Below the pieces are notes generated by a model. The model did no database searches and was not told the origin of the DNA. It was given only the letters and a program-made list of their open reading frames with translations. From Pyrus communis (taxonomy: Eukaryota > Streptophyta > Magnoliopsida > Rosales > Rosaceae): a stretch of DNA of 64,000 nucleotides. The stretch spans positions 6,107,751 through 6,171,750 of the forward strand of contig NC_084810.1 in the NCBI RefSeq assembly GCF_963583255.1. Direction: 5' to 3'. Shown piece after piece: positions 27,235-39,737 of the stretch. The translations under genes were made by a program, and so were the position numbers. Position 1 is the first letter of the stretch. Every line of letters starts with the position of its first letter.

Positions 27235-27432
27235 GGAACTGGATTTCCTTCGGATTCAAATAAACTGAATCTAAGGATTAAAGGTTGCAAGCCGTTGAAA
27301 TTTGATCCAACAGCTACAATTATTATAACTTTTAAAGGGGCCCCTGTTTGAAATCGTTGGATCAAATTTCAACGGTCCGGATCCTTTGTTCAAAAGGCTC
27401 AATTTATTTGAACCCGGAGGAGATCCGGTTCC
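27235..27432. mobile_element. 198-bp Mutator-type MITE, copy 1
   Basis: Terminal inverted repeats begin GGAACTGGATTTCC and, on the other strand, GGAACCGGATCTCC. An inner inverted pair built on TTTGATCCAAC(A/G)GCTACAA is also present. The flanks ATTTTTTAC and GTTTTTTAC match at 8 of 9 bases. It shares length and inner motif with the elements at 49771 and 51736. Confidence 0.82.
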
Positions 27433-27744
27433 GTTTTTTACTATCAATACTATCACACATGGCAGGGATAGTGCTACATAAGTTTCTCTCGGTTTGATGG
27501 AATGACTTTTTATTTTAGTACAAGCGATATTATTACTTTATTTACGTTAGGGGAAGGGAAAAAGTTTAAACTCGAAATGCAATGAGTTAAAGAGAAAGAT
27601 TTTAATCATTGAAACAATTTATGAAAGCTAGTCTCAAAATTTAACAGAATTTGACAGGTTCATTTTTCCATCAATTTAAGGGATTAAACAATACAAAGTA
27701 CAACTTAAACTACTACATGGGCACATATGATCAAATATCGAAGT

Positions 27745-28990
27745 CTAGGCATCCCAACCAAAAGAGATGCAGAAGCAGAGAGAAAAAACAATTACATAGA
27801 GCAAGCAAGACCTAATATTTAAATCCGCACTTGCCTTATTTATCCTATACTCGCAGAGTTGTTTCTCCAATCTGTGTTGATCAGCAGCCAATGCCTTCAC
27901 TTCCACTTGTAGCTCAGCTACTTCCTTCTTGTATTCATTGAACTCTTTCTCCAACCGGTGTACATCTGCCCGCAGTGCCTTCACGTCCACTTCTGTTTCA
28001 TCAGACCCGTTTAAGAAGCGGAGTGATCTCGCAACAATTTTGTAACCTACACGTCCACTTGCAAAATCAGTAGAAAAGCAACCGAGACTACAGACTAGAG
28101 TAACAAATTCTGTATTCATGCATTACTATACTGATGCTGGTGTAACAAACATATAGATAAGAAGAGTGCGATGAGGAAGTAAAACCTGGAATACCATTAA
28201 GGCCCTCCTCAATTGCGTGTTTTACGATGCTGGTGCCCAACCGGACCATCTTGGCCTGGGCATCCTCGTCCTGAAATAAGTGGTTCAAGTTGTTGTTGGA
28301 GCAATATTAGAAAATATGAAAAATAACAATATAATTCCAATGATAATAATCATAAAAAAATTCACAACATCAATTATACATGAGATTAATATAAACAACT
28401 AAAGAGAATGTTAGAAAAACTGACAAACTTGGAGATTGAGGCTTGCATAAATGCAATGTTCTAAAGACAGAATTTCGCCTCTACTCTTGTGCTTGTAGTT
28501 CGGTAAGCGTCCGTCTCCCAAGATTCAACAATCTATAATCTGAAATTAAAGTACTTCAATCTTCGGACTCTGGCGAACTTTATATATTCCGTACTCTCAA
28601 GACACGACTTGGAATTTGACACACGAAGCATGAGAGAAACAAAGTGGTGAAATCATATTTCTCAAGAGTAAAAATTAACTCTAATTTTCTCTATTTAATA
28701 CCAATGGTTTCATGGGTTTATATAGAATCCAATTTCTACTTATCAAAAAGATGTAACTTTTCATCTATAAGTATACATCACTTATCAAGGGAATACAACT
28801 AAACAACATAACCTTTCTAAGAAATTGGTTAACAATATTTTTCATTCAATTATTAAAATTATATACTATAATATATAATATATAATTTCCAACAGTTGCC
28901 CCTGACGGCGCGATCCATTTCGATTGGTAACGAGCGGTGGAGCACGGTGTTACTTCTCATCTGTAGGGCTGCTCTCTTAGCTCAAGCTCA
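27745..28990 (-). pseudogene. Family U copy 2, split by an LTR insertion
   Basis: Exon 2 (28046-27745) is open, GYKIVARSLRFLNGSDETEV followed by a coiled coil with an internal repeat (VKALRADVHRLEKEFNEY then VKALAADQHRLEKQLCEY). The end of exon 1 (VRLGTSIVKHAIEEGLNGIP, ending at 28186) is present. The first half of exon 1 lies beyond 28894, out of frame and degraded (a remnant of AVRGN near 28905). The LTR-like insertion at 28294-28894 separates the halves. No intact protein is expected. Confidence 0.65.
28294..28894. mobile_element. Solo LTR, copia-like
   Basis: The 601-bp segment begins TGTTGGAGC and ends TTTCCAACA, the inverted TGTTGGA/TCCAACA ends common on Ty1/copia LTRs. Flanks GTTGT and GTTGC match at 4 of 5 bases. 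It interrupts a recognisable U exon, which independently shows it is an insertion. No internal region is present. Confidence 0.72.
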
Positions 28991-29517
28991 GGCGTTTCTC
29001 TTTGTAGTAATTGGTATAGCAAGAGATTATTTGGGAGGGTAAACAACCTTGTGTCTGATATGGGTACGTAGGACGATGATGCATGGGTCATATGAATAGC
29101 TAGGCGGCCTTGTGTTTATTGCAACGATACTCATTGGTTCGCCTTGGTAAGCACATGCTAGGAAATGAATTCCGCTTTGCTCTTTAGTATTCCCATTCTT
29201 GCATTGGTACATGCATTGTGAGTGGTGGTTTAAATTCCATTCTCTTCAATGACTTACCATAAAGAGCTAGTTTGAAAATGTTTTTTTGTAAAAAATAATT
29301 ATGTTTGTATACACTTATATTAGAGAGGAAAATGCTAGAACAATCATTTTTTAGATTATATTTTGTAAATCATGTGGCTGTTGATGGTTAATTATTATTT
29401 TTTTTTAACAGTGTTCTAAAAATCCTTGCTTAAGCGCTAGGTGGTTGAGTAGGGTCTTTCATGTTGAACGGACCACACCTTAAATAATAAGACTGCATCT
29501 CTTGTGCGCTAGCCTTA

Positions 29518-29901
29518 GACCATCTTCAAAGGAGATGTTAAATTGTAAACCTAAAATTTAAATTTGAAGGCTTACATGGCATTTTGACATCTTTTAAACT
29601 TTTGCTCTCCAACCAATATGTCAAATTTTAAACATAAAATAATAATTCATGTACTTTCTTTGCATTGAGAATGAAAAGAAACAAAAGGATAATGCTTTAA
29701 ACTAACAAAAAATTAATTAAAAGTATTTAATAATTAATTAAAAAAATTTGAAGGTGCTATCAAATTTAGCTGCAAGGGGGAGAGATGTCAATCCATGTCA
29801 TGCCACATCAGATTTGGCTTCTCGGTTGGAAAACATTAATGCTGTCATTTGTTACCGTTATTACTAATTTGGATAATTTGACATCTCTTTTAGAAATGCT
29901 C
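29518..29901. mobile_element. Tourist-like MITE (Harbinger type)
   Basis: Ends GACCATCTTCAAAGGAGATG and, reverse-complemented, GAGCATTTCTAAAAGAGATG. It is flanked by TTA on both sides (29515-29517 and 29902-29904). The other two tandem units read straight from GCGCTAGCC TTA to TGCGC, giving two empty sites. 384 bp, non-coding. Confidence 0.88.
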
Positions 29902-30341
29902 TTATGCGCTAAACTTTGTGAGCCATCGATTCTAGTGATATAGATTTGGAAGTTAGTGTTGTCGATTCATCTGATATAGATTTCAAACTAGACTTGAGAA
30001 TCGAGGCCAAAAGTGGGTAAGAATGAAACGTAGAAAGTTGAAAATTAACGAGAAGTTGTCAATGGTACCCAGCTAGTCATGGAGACAAGTATATATTCCA
30101 ATAGAGAAAGCAAAATGTTGGTATAATCTTTGCTTCTGGTGATGGCATATGTTCTGCACTGAGTTGAGTGCATATGTTCTAGAACGATCATTTTTTATAT
30201 TATATTTTGTAAATCATGTGGCAGTTGATGGTTTTTTTTTTTTTTTTTTTTTAACAGTGTTCTAAAAAGCTCTGCTTAGGTGCTAGGCGGTTGAGTTGGG
30301 TCTTTCATGTTGAACGGACCACACCTTAAATAATAAGATTG

Positions 30342-31462
30342 TGTTTGGGCCCAAAATATTATTGCTGGGCCGAGCAGCAGGATGTGCTCGGCCCAAGGAG
30401 ATGATAAATACTATGGGCCGAATAATAAGGCCCGGGCCAGCTAACAGGGTCGGCCAAATCCTATCATAAATAGTCCAGATAAATAGAAAGGTCGAGGGAG
30501 TCCTGTTGCAACCAGGATTCTCGACCAGCAAGGAATGAAGTCCCGAAAAGAAGGAAAATTCAGAATCCCAGTAGGAGTAGGTTTGATCGAGGAAGAAGCG
30601 AAATGGGACAAGAACTCCCAATCCAAATCGGAGTCAGTTTCAAGGAATGGGGCACTATAAATACAAGAAATCATGCAAACAGAAAGGACCTTCAGATCAG
30701 CATACAATTGCCCTGCGCAAAACCTCTCAACCCCTTGAGATTTTTTCCTTTTCTTTTCCTGCCGACACACCTTCAGTTTGGATAAACAGCACTGTGGAAG
30801 CGCCCGGCGAGCACCTTCAGTTTGGATAAACAGCACTGCTGCCGCAGGATCAGCCGACCGAGAACCATCTTCAGTTTGGATAAACAGCACTGCGTCGAGG
30901 TCGACCGATTATCTATCCAAGTCTCGGTCGAGAAAGGTTTTCGAACCTTTGTTGGCAGAGGTCACCTTGCTAGCCTTCTCGGCATAGTTAGGTGTTACGA
31001 ATTACATTGCTCGGCGTACTGGTCGCCGAGTGGTTTTATGATTGGATACTCACAAGTGAGTTTCAGGGTTCGGCATTCCGACGGCCGAACTACGTTTACC
31101 ATCAAGACATACATCACGTTCGAGTACTTGTGCCCATACACCTTGGTCTCGATTCGACGTGCTTATACTCTCACGAATATAATCACAGTGACCGAATCGG
31201 GCTCGGACGATTTGTGAACTCCGCAGAATTAGCAACCTTGTCTTCAGGCTGTAGAACCCAGAGACCGAGAGTGTTCCTTCCTCGGTCGCAATCGCAAGTT
31301 AAAGAAGTCAGCGACGCGCTCAAAGCTACATCAACAAATTTTACTCCTCGGCCAGACTCGGCCGACGAGTTGGCACGCCCCGCATTCGACCGAAGGACGT
31401 AGTTAGGTTATTAGTTACTCGGCCTGCGCGCCACGTAGGTTTTGTAATTTTTAGGGTCAACA
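30342..31462. mobile_element. Solo LTR with GATTG target duplication
   Basis: The 1121-bp segment starts TGTTTGGGCCC and ends AGGGTCAACA, flanked by GATTG at 30337-30341 and 31463-31467. It carries a TATA-like CACTATAAATAC near 30652 and three copies of CTTCAGTTTGGATAAACAGC at about 30772, 30812 and 30870. The host sequence continues across it as in the neighbouring tandem units, which serve as empty sites. Short frames inside are not genes. Confidence 0.9.
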
Positions 31463-32215
31463 GATTGCATCTCTTGTCCGCTAGCCTTATGCGCTAAACT
31501 TTGTGAGCCATCGATTCTAGTAATATAGATTTGGAAGTTAGTGTCGTCGATTCATCTGATATAGATTTCAAACTAGACGAGAGAATCGGGGGCAAAAGTG
31601 GGTAAGAAAGAAACTTAAAAAGTAGAATAATAATGAGAAGTTGCAAATGGTACGTAGCTAATCATGGAGACAAGTATATATTCCAATAGAGAAAGCAAAA
31701 TGTTGGTATAATCTTTGCTTCTGATAAGGGCATATGTTCTGCACCGAGTTGAGTGCATATGTTCTAGAACGATCATTTTTTATATTATATTTTGTCAACC
31801 ATGTGGCATGGTTAATATTTTTTTTTTTTAACAGTGCTCTAAAAAGTCCTGCTTAGGCGTTAGGCGGTTGAGTTGGGTCTTTCATGTTGAACGGACCACA
31901 CCTTAAATAATAAGACTGCATCTCTTGTGCGCTAGCCTTATGCGCTAAACTTTGTGAGCCATCGAGTCTAGCGATATAGAGTTGGAAGTTAGTGTCGTCG
32001 ATTCATCTGATATAGATTTCAAACTAGACGAGGGAATCGGGGGCAAATGTTGGTAAGAAAGAAACTTGAAAAGTTGAAAAATAATGAGAAGTTGCAAATG
32101 GTACCTAGCTAATCATGGAGACAAGTATATATTCCAATAGAGAAAGCAAAATGTTGGTATAATCTTTGCTTCTGATAAGGGCATATGTTCTGCACTGAGT
32201 TGAGTGCATTTCGTT

Positions 32216-32915
32216 ACCACAAGTAAGAATACCCGCACTTCGTTGCAGGTTTTAAAAACGTTTAAGTTGATAAATGAATAGCTAGAAACATAAGAACAGT
32301 TTTGTTCATTACTTAAATAGTAGAATATGTACATGGTAAATTTGTATCTATTCCACAATAACAACCTATGTACAACCAAAAAGGCCTATACTCAATTTCA
32401 AGATTGAGTTTAAAATCCTAATACAGCAGTAGCAAAGAAATCTGACATTTTAGTAGATGGGGGTTTGTTCAAAAGAAAAAAAATTCTTTCTCTGTTTTTC
32501 AAATTAGACACTAAATTCTTCAAGAGGCATAATTAGATAGTATCCACGTATATATTGATTATTTATTGATTATGTAATACTTATTATTGACTATTTATGA
32601 TTCAATATTTAGTTCTCCACAATACATAGTTAATATATGATAATTACATAGAGATCAATGAACCATCAATATGAGATAATTTTGTAGAACTTATTAGAGT
32701 TTCTTATTGTGCCCCCATTGTGATTTAATCCTGGCTCCACTGCACAGAACAAATTAAAAATAAAAAAAAATAAAAAAAAATAAAAAAAATAAAAAAAGAG
32801 TTTAAATCCTTTCACATCACCTCCTTGATGAATAGTCTCAATGGATGAAGTAGCAAGATGAATATTATGAGAAACACAGAAAAACCGAAGATGAAAAGTA
32901 CCAAAATCAGGGACA
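32216..32915. other. Non-coding, with a truncated piece of the membrane-protein exon
   Basis: Mostly AT-rich. A hAT-like right end (CATTGTGATTTAATCCTGG) lies near 32715, followed by an (A)nT-rich tract. From about 32800 to 32935 the sequence matches in minus orientation the exon seen whole at 36321-36665, but only its 3' part is present. Confidence 0.55.
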
Positions 32916-34203
32916 TCAAGAAAAGAGGTCCAACTCCTTCATCAGTTTCTGATTTGCAACTGAATGAATGTTGGCTGTGTTTGGTGACTTCAAATCCACA
33001 CTTGGCTTATCTAGCTGAACTTGCTTATGTCGTTTCCTGAGTTCACTGAACTCTTTCTTCAATTTGCGTAGATCAGTCTGCATTGCCTTCACTTCCACTT
33101 CCTGTTTATCGGACTCATTTAAGTCACGGATTGATCTCGCAACAATTTTGTAACCTACACAATCCGCTTGCAAATTAATAGAAAACAACTGCTGGTAGAC
33201 TAGTCAAGAAACCCAAATCAATATGCTACACCATAGTTCTGAAGCTTCATGAAAACCAAACTTCACAAATTTTGAACAAAAGTTATGTTGGCACAATTCT
33301 ATACAGCAAACCTACACAAAACAGATTCGTGAACCGCTATTCGCACCAACTCGTGCATGAAAAATTATCCAAAATAATGAATTATGGCTTATGACTAAAT
33401 GGGTGTGGATTTAGGCTAAACCACGCACAAAGGACAACCAAAATAATTAGGTATTGAACATGTCATCCAAGTGAGTTAGAACCTCCTCACTTAGTGGAGA
33501 TGAATGTTACATGACCGTAGTTTAGCGGCACATCCAACATGTTTTAAGACAACATCAACATCGAGTGTGTTCAAAAATCAGCAATGTAGTCTATGTAGAG
33601 TAACTTGGACATATGTGGTATATGTATGTAGAGTAACTATGACATATGTGGTATATGTTCGGGTTTCGCAAAACTACGTTAGCGCAAGGAGTACCGGTCG
33701 TCAAGTAAATTTCAAGCAAATTCTTTCTGGATTTTTTCCCCAATTTTATAATAAAGATATCAGCAAACCAAATAATATAAATACTTGCTTGGCAAAAATA
33801 AATATATAAATTTTTGTACAAAAATATAGCAGTATTCAGACACTTACCTAAGGCTATATCGACGCAATTTAATTTTCCAAAAAATGAGAAAATGACGAGG
33901 AAACAAAACCTGGGACGGTTTTGAGGCTCTCATGCGCTGTGTGTTTAACGATGCTGGAGCTGAACCGGACGATCTCTGCCCGGCCTTCCGTGTCCCCCAA
34001 ATAATAATTCAAGTTACCCTGGACGGCCTTGTCTATTTGGGTAACGGCACCCGCCCGTACCCGTAAGCGGTGGGGCACAAGTTCTTGGCAGATGTTACAT
34101 CGGGTGTGATTCGTTTGACCGAATCGGGTGTCGGCCACCGAGGTCCGAAGCTTTTCCGTTTCAGCGAATCGGTTGTCCCGGAGATGTAATCCCAAATCCC
34201 CAT
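32916..34203 (-). pseudogene. Family U copy 3, one-base frameshift
   Basis: Exon 1 (34203-33910) starts MGIWDYISGTTDSLKRK; exon 2 (33154-32916) reads GYKIVARSIRDLNESDKQEV and a charged tail (KQVQLDKPSVDLKS). Against the open copy at 39930, one G is missing in the run coding for GYGAGAV near 34060, so the frame switches and stops early; the remaining exon 1 (VTQIDKAVQGNLNYYLGD) stays open in the other frame. Otherwise it is very like copy 4, of which it is the inverted partner. Confidence 0.75.
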
Positions 34204-34558
34204 TTTTTCTCTGTAGCTCAAAGCGTCAGGCTTTCCTCTTTATCTTGGTGGCTTTATGAATAAGTGGGGAAGTTTGTGACTTGACTTTAACGCTATTATT
34301 AGACCCTGAGATTGGGACGTTTGGCGCCAATAGTAATAATACGTGTTTTGTGTATATTGCGTTTGTATCATTATTATGAAACGATATGGTTACGGTATAT
34401 TTGTTCCATGTAAATGATTATAGAGATGAAGGCATGTTTAAAACTGCCTTTATAAGACGCACTTTCTGTCCATAATTGCTTTTTTCAAATTTGGAGGCAC
34501 TTGCATTTAGAAGTGCTTTCACGCTTTTCTCTGTTAGAAGTGTTTTTTAATATTTTTA

Positions 34559-35645
34559 GGGTGCGTTTGTTGCACTGGACTGTCTCGGACTAGATTAGCT
34601 TCAAGGATTAAGCTGGACTGGCTTAGACTAGATTAAGCTGGACTAGTTTAGTGAAGCGTTTGGTGCAGTGTCGGACTCAGAAGTTGGATAATTATCTAAC
34701 TCAAATATTATATTATTTTATCTATATTTATTAATATTTTATTATTAATTTATCATTTTATTTGTTTCTAGAATCATATACTCTTCTGTAAGGGCCAAAA
34801 TCTTTTTATTTATTTATTCCTAAAATTATCTCTCTCTACCCTATTCCTCTTTTCCTCCGCCATTCTCCCTCTCATCTCCTTCTTTTTATTCTGTTTCTCC
34901 ATTTTTCCAAAATATTCTTCCTCTCTCTGCAACTTCTCCCTATTTTCTTCCGGCAACTCTCTCCTTCCCCTCTCCTTTTTTTCCCTTCGTCCACTTTATC
35001 CCTAACCTCTCCCTCTTTTCCTTATGCAGAAGATTCGCATGGAGGATTCATCGGAGCTCTCCACGCAGTGCCTCCTGATTTTCTCGAAAAATCTCAGGAT
35101 TCTCTGGTGATTTTGCCTTTTTGTTTTGAATTTATGTGGGGATTTGCAGGTGCTTGAGCATTTGGTACGCTTTCGGTCCCGACTTGCGTCTGGGTTGCGC
35201 GCGAATGCAGAGATCGACGGCGAGCTTCTGGTGATGGTTGTCTGGTGGTGGTCTGGTGGTTGCAACCATGACGCTTTTGCTGAGAAAGAGAGTGAATTGA
35301 ACGGAGAAGAAAGGAAGGGAATCAATGGATTGTTTTTCAGTTTTGTTTGAGGTCTGGGTTTAGGCTTTTGGGTGGCATAGTGAAGGCCCAAGGGAGTGGG
35401 CAAAGGTGCGGATCAGAAGGGAGAGGGCGAAGGAGTAGGGAGACGACGAGGGACCAGCGGCGGGGGAGAGAACGGGACTAGCAGTCCGCTTGAAATTGAG
35501 GGGTCTCCTTAAGAACGTTTAGCGAAACGTTCAGTCGGGGCGAGTCCCCTTTAGTCCCATTAAACCTAATCCTTGTCCAGACCAAACAAGGGACTACAGT
35601 CTAGTCTAGTCCAGTCCCCCTTAATCCGGTCAAACAAACGCCCCC
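34559..35645. mobile_element. Harbinger-type element with TTA target duplication
   Basis: Ends GGGTGCGTTTGTTGCACTGG and, reverse-complemented, GGGGGCGTTTGTTTGACCGG. TTA lies on both sides (34556-34558 and 35646-35648). The paralogous sequences at about 37070-37090 and 45555-45575 run through this point without it. 1087 bp; short frames inside show no transposase. The interior (34810-35500) is pyrimidine-rich, then G-rich, and may hold captured host sequence. Confidence 0.85.
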
Positions 35646-36320
35646 TTAAGGGTTTTGAATTTGTAAAAGCATTTTAGTCAAACAGTTGTTTTTTTTTTTT
35701 TTTGAATCAAGAAGAATAAATTAAGAGGAAAAACCACAAGTACAACTGTTCCTTGCCTAATCAAACTGAAGGGTATGAAGAGGAAATGAATGAGTACAAT
35801 GATCCAAAATATGACAATCAGTAATAATAAGATCATGGCGAGCGAAGGTATCCACCACAAAGTTAACCTCTCAATTAATATGAAAAACAGTTTTTTCTTG
35901 TTGCATATAGTTTTATACAAGCGATATTAAGGGAATACAACTCGAACACACAAACCCCTTGCACTATTACTTTAAGCCATTTTTCGTTTTCAAAACAACA
36001 GCAGCTTGAGGCTTAAGAAATACACAATCGTAAGTCCCGAACAAACAAAAAATAATTATCTTTTGAAAGTTTTGTTTATCTGAACTCAACCTTTCTCGGC
36101 AGTGGTCGGTTCCATTTGAAAGTTTTGTTTTGTGGAAATAGACACTAATTATCTTAGTTGGAAGACATGATCATGTTACGACCTTCCTTGCCTTTTCGGA
36201 TCACTTAATACTGTGTCCATATATGCTATACCAATGTACGTTTTTGGCACACTAATAACATCTTACTCTTGTATATCCTTGCCTCTTGACATGGTGTAAG
36301 TGTATGTTTTTGTGATGTAG

Positions 36321-36665
36321 AAATATGTGTATGGTAGTGATCCCGGAGATTATATATATCATCAACTTGGCATTCCATTTCCCACTTTGGAGTTAATGAC
36401 TTGGAGCATTCCTTGGTTTCATATGGATGCAATTCTCCGAAGGCAGAATCGGCATGATGAACTTTGGACCTCTTTTCTTGACGTCCCCGAGTTCGGTAAC
36501 TTCATTGTCGGTTTTTCTGTGTCTCTCATAATATTCATCTTGTTACTTCATCCATTGAGACTGTTCATCATCAAGGAGGTGATGAGAAAGGATTTGAACT
36601 CATTTTTTGTTTGTTTTTGTTGTGTGATTCTGAAGAACTGTACTTTAGAGTTCTTTACATCTTAA
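36321..36665 (+). other. Exon of an unrecognised membrane protein, copy 1
   Basis: After a good acceptor (TGTGATGTAG) the frame is open for 114 codons: KYVYGSDPGDYIYHQLGIPF, then WSIPWFHMDAILRRQ, then a strong hydrophobic segment (FGNFIVGFSVSLIIFILLLH) and a Cys/Phe-rich tail to a stop at 36663. It looks like the last exon of a membrane protein gene whose other exons are absent. Further copies lie at 45973-46313, 48780-49395 and about 32800-32935. I do not recognise the family. Confidence 0.45.
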
Positions 36666-37247
36666 ACCATGCTTTATTTTTTGTTTGTTCGGGACTTACG
36701 ATTGTGTATTTCTTAAGCCTCAAGCTGCTGTTGAAAACGAAAAATGGCTTAAAGTAATAGTGCAAGGGGTTTGTGTGTTCGAGTTGTATTCCCTTAATAT
36801 CGCTTGTATAAAACTATATGCAACAAGAAAAAACTGTTTTTCATATTAATTGAGATGCTAACTTTGTGGTGGATGCCTTCGCTCGCCATGACCTTATTAT
36901 TACTGATTGTCATATTTTGGATCATTGTACTCCTTCATTTGCTCTTCATGCCCTTCCATTTGATTATGTAAGGAACAATTGTACTCGTGATTTTTCCTCT
37001 TAATTTATTCTTCTTGATTCAAAAAAAAAAAAAAAAAACCAACTGTTTGACTAAAATGCTTTTACAAATTCAAAACCCTTAAAAATATTAAAAAACACTT
37101 CTAACAGAGAAAAGCGCGAATGCACTTCTAAATGCAAGTGCCTCCAAATTTGAAAAAAACAATTATGAACAGAAAGTGCTTCTTATATAGGCAGTTTTAA
37201 ACATGCCTTCATCTCTATAATCATTTACATGGAACAAATATACCGTA

Positions 37248-39737
37248 TGACACGCCCCGACCCCGATATTCTCCGAATACCAGGATAGGCACGTGCTGGC
37301 CGACACCCGAGGGTGACGAAAGCCATTTATTGAGTGCAAATGCTGAAAACAAGGGATATATAAGACTTATAAATATAAAAGAATAATGAATATGCAAATA
37401 AGGACCGTGTTCAGAGCACACCTCTAATCTAGAACACTAAAAGAAAATAATATAAAATTGAATGAAACAAAGGAGTGGGTCCTACACCGAGAGGACTTGA
37501 AGATGCCGATGCGGAAGTGCCTGGACGTCGGGATTGTATGCCTCGATTCTAAGTCCTGAAGGGGGCGCAAAACAAACATGAGTGGACCAAGTTGATATAT
37601 ATATAATAAAACAGTTATCAACATACTAACCCCCAGGTTTTATGAAAACACATATATATAATGATAAACATAGGTTTTCCGAAACCTAGCATGTCGTGCA
37701 GTGTCTCAAATCATAATTCGGATAAATAATAAACACTAGTGAATGTCCGATATAACTCTTCAGGTCTCATGCCGACTCCCCGTCTGCTCAGCCGGCTCTG
37801 AGCAGACAGTCAGAGGAAAATACACTTCAGGCCCCTTGCCGGCTCCCCGTCTCTGAACAGACAGTCAGAGCAAAACACACTCCAGGCCATATGCCAACAT
37901 CAAACCGTCGCCCTGGTCTGACCGGATCTATCCCTACGTCCCGTAGCGGAAATGACCACTAGGTAAGTACAAAACCAGTGAACATACATATATTGAAAAT
38001 CAACTTCATAGTATAAAGTCATGCATCATCTATACTATAAAGATGTGTTCTAAACATGTTCTAAATATCATATCGTCATCCATCAGATATTCTATAAAAT
38101 CATGGGTTATAGGAAAAATAGTAATAATTCAAACTAGCCTTAGTAAGCATGTTATCTCAAAACGTTTCATAAAACATAATCGTAAAGTCATGCTTTTCTG
38201 TGTATGCAATTCTACCATTAAAACATGCATTTTTAGAAGGGGTCCACTCACAGTACTTCGCCGTCGAAAAGCCACGCTACTAGCGAAGACGGAAACGCCA
38301 CAATTAAACGCCCCTAAGCACATAAAGGGTACATTTAATCAAACTCTACTCAAACAATTGAATTTGGGAAAACGGATATCGGAAACGGGTTCGGGACGTC
38401 GAAATTAGCCTAGGAGGGGTCCCGCACGAAAACCAAAAAGTCAACGGTCAAAGTCAACGTTGACAGTCGACCGGTCAAAGTCAAAGTCAACGATGACCGT
38501 TGACCGGATCAACGGTCAGACCGGGTCCGGGTCAACAGGTCAAACGGGTCACGGTCACGGGTCACGGGTCAGGGCTTTAGGGTTTTGGGTTAGGGTTTTG
38601 GGCTAGGGTTTTAAATGGGTTGGGTTTGGGTAAAAACAGAAAATGGGTTTGGGTTTTTGAACCTCACGGCCCAAGGCCTAATTTAAAAGGGGAAATGGGT
38701 TTGGGCTGCAACCAAGGCCCTAAGGCCTTTGGGTTTTTAAAATGAAACAAAACAAAAATAAAAAGGAAAAGGTTTTGGGTTTTGGGCCAGAGACCAAACA
38801 GGCCTAAGGCCTGTGTGAGGGTGGAGAACGGCCCGAAGGCCTGGGTGCGCCGGAGAAGGACGCCGGAATTCGGCCAGAAAATTCCCAAGCTCTGTTGGAG
38901 CTCAAAACTTAACCAAAACATGTCATTTAATATACCAAATTGAAGCCCCGAAGGTAAGGAATCGAAATATACCTTGGTTCTCGTCATTGTGGCCGGAGTT
39001 GGCCGGAAAACAGCCTGGAAGCCACGGGTGTCCGCCGGAAACTGGGTAAGATTCAAATGAGCATAACTTCTTCAATACTCAATGAAATTGAGTGAAACAA
39101 AAAGGAAAGTTGTAGTACTCAGCGAGACGAAGAGATTGATACTTCGCACGCCGGCCAACTCTCCGTGTTTTGGCCGGAAATTGCCTCGAAAGGGGCGGTG
39201 CTCGCCGGAAAATTGGGTGTGCACTCACCCGTGCCAAAAACACTCCAAAACCTTGGAAATCAAGAACCCAAACTCAATAACCACATCTAGGCAAAGTCTA
39301 ACATAAGAAAAGAAGAAGAAAAAGGGCTTACCCAACCGGAAAACAACCAAAACTCGCCGGAGGTGTTCGTGTCCTCCCGACGCCGCGAGCAGGGGAAAGA
39401 GAGAGAGAGAGAGATGCAGTTGAATGGCGATGATGGTGATGATTTCCTCGAGTAGGTGTAGTTGTGGGTGTGTGTGTGTGTGTTCTTGTCGGAGGAAAGA
39501 GCATCGAGAGGAGGGGGAAAGAGAGAGCACGGAGGAAGAAAGAGAGAAGAGAGAAGAGAAGACTTTTCAGAAAAAGAAAAGAAAAGGGAAAGGGAACCGG
39601 GGACAAAACAGGGGTTGGGCCCTTGGGCTCACCAATTAAGACTCAAAAACAATTTTAAAAAGAAAGATATCCCTCTAACTTAGTGAAAATACAAAAATAC
39701 CCATTTTCTTCCGTAAATTCCGGGACGGGTTATTACA
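37248..39737. mobile_element. Long solo LTR with CCGTA target duplication
   Basis: The 2490-bp segment starts TGACACGCCCCGACC and ends GACGGGTTATTACA, flanked by CCGTA at 37243-37247 and 39738-39742. Two empty sites with ACCGTA intact exist at about 34390 (minus) and 44330 (minus). Inside are GTCAAC-rich simple sequence (about 38430-38560), AGGGTTTTGGG telomere-like runs (38575-38620) and GA and GT microsatellites (39400-39560). No polymerase gene is present; a gypsy origin is my guess from the ends. Confidence 0.85.

Larger units (their letters stand above)
29336..32215. repeat. Three tandem units, two enlarged by insertions
   Basis: Units start near 29336, 30180 and 31765 with TAGAAC(A/G)ATCATTTTTTA. 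Each contains AACAGTG(T/C)TCTAAAAA, GGTCTTTCATGTTGAACGG, GCGCTAAACTTTGTGAGCC and AGAGAAAGCAAAATGTTGG. The bare unit is about 455 bp. Unit 1 is enlarged by a 384-bp Tourist-like MITE and unit 2 by a 1121-bp solo LTR. The CAGTG motif suggests a hAT-like origin, not proven. Confidence 0.85.

Noticed and set aside
30283..31402. Several frames of 60-149 codons on both strands
   Set aside because: All lie in the solo LTR; short repeats shift between frames, and no retroelement protein motif is present.
29336..32215. CRISPR-like or satellite array
   Set aside because: Only three long units, with unequal insertions; a tandem duplication in a plant genome, not a CRISPR or satellite.
38575..38620. AGGGTTT-like runs resembling telomere repeat
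   Set aside because: Irregular (AGGGTTTTGGG), short and inside a bounded LTR; not an interstitial telomere.
39225..39606. Charged or Ser/His-rich frames around 39.2-39.6 kb
   Set aside because: Arise from GA and GT simple repeats within the solo LTR.
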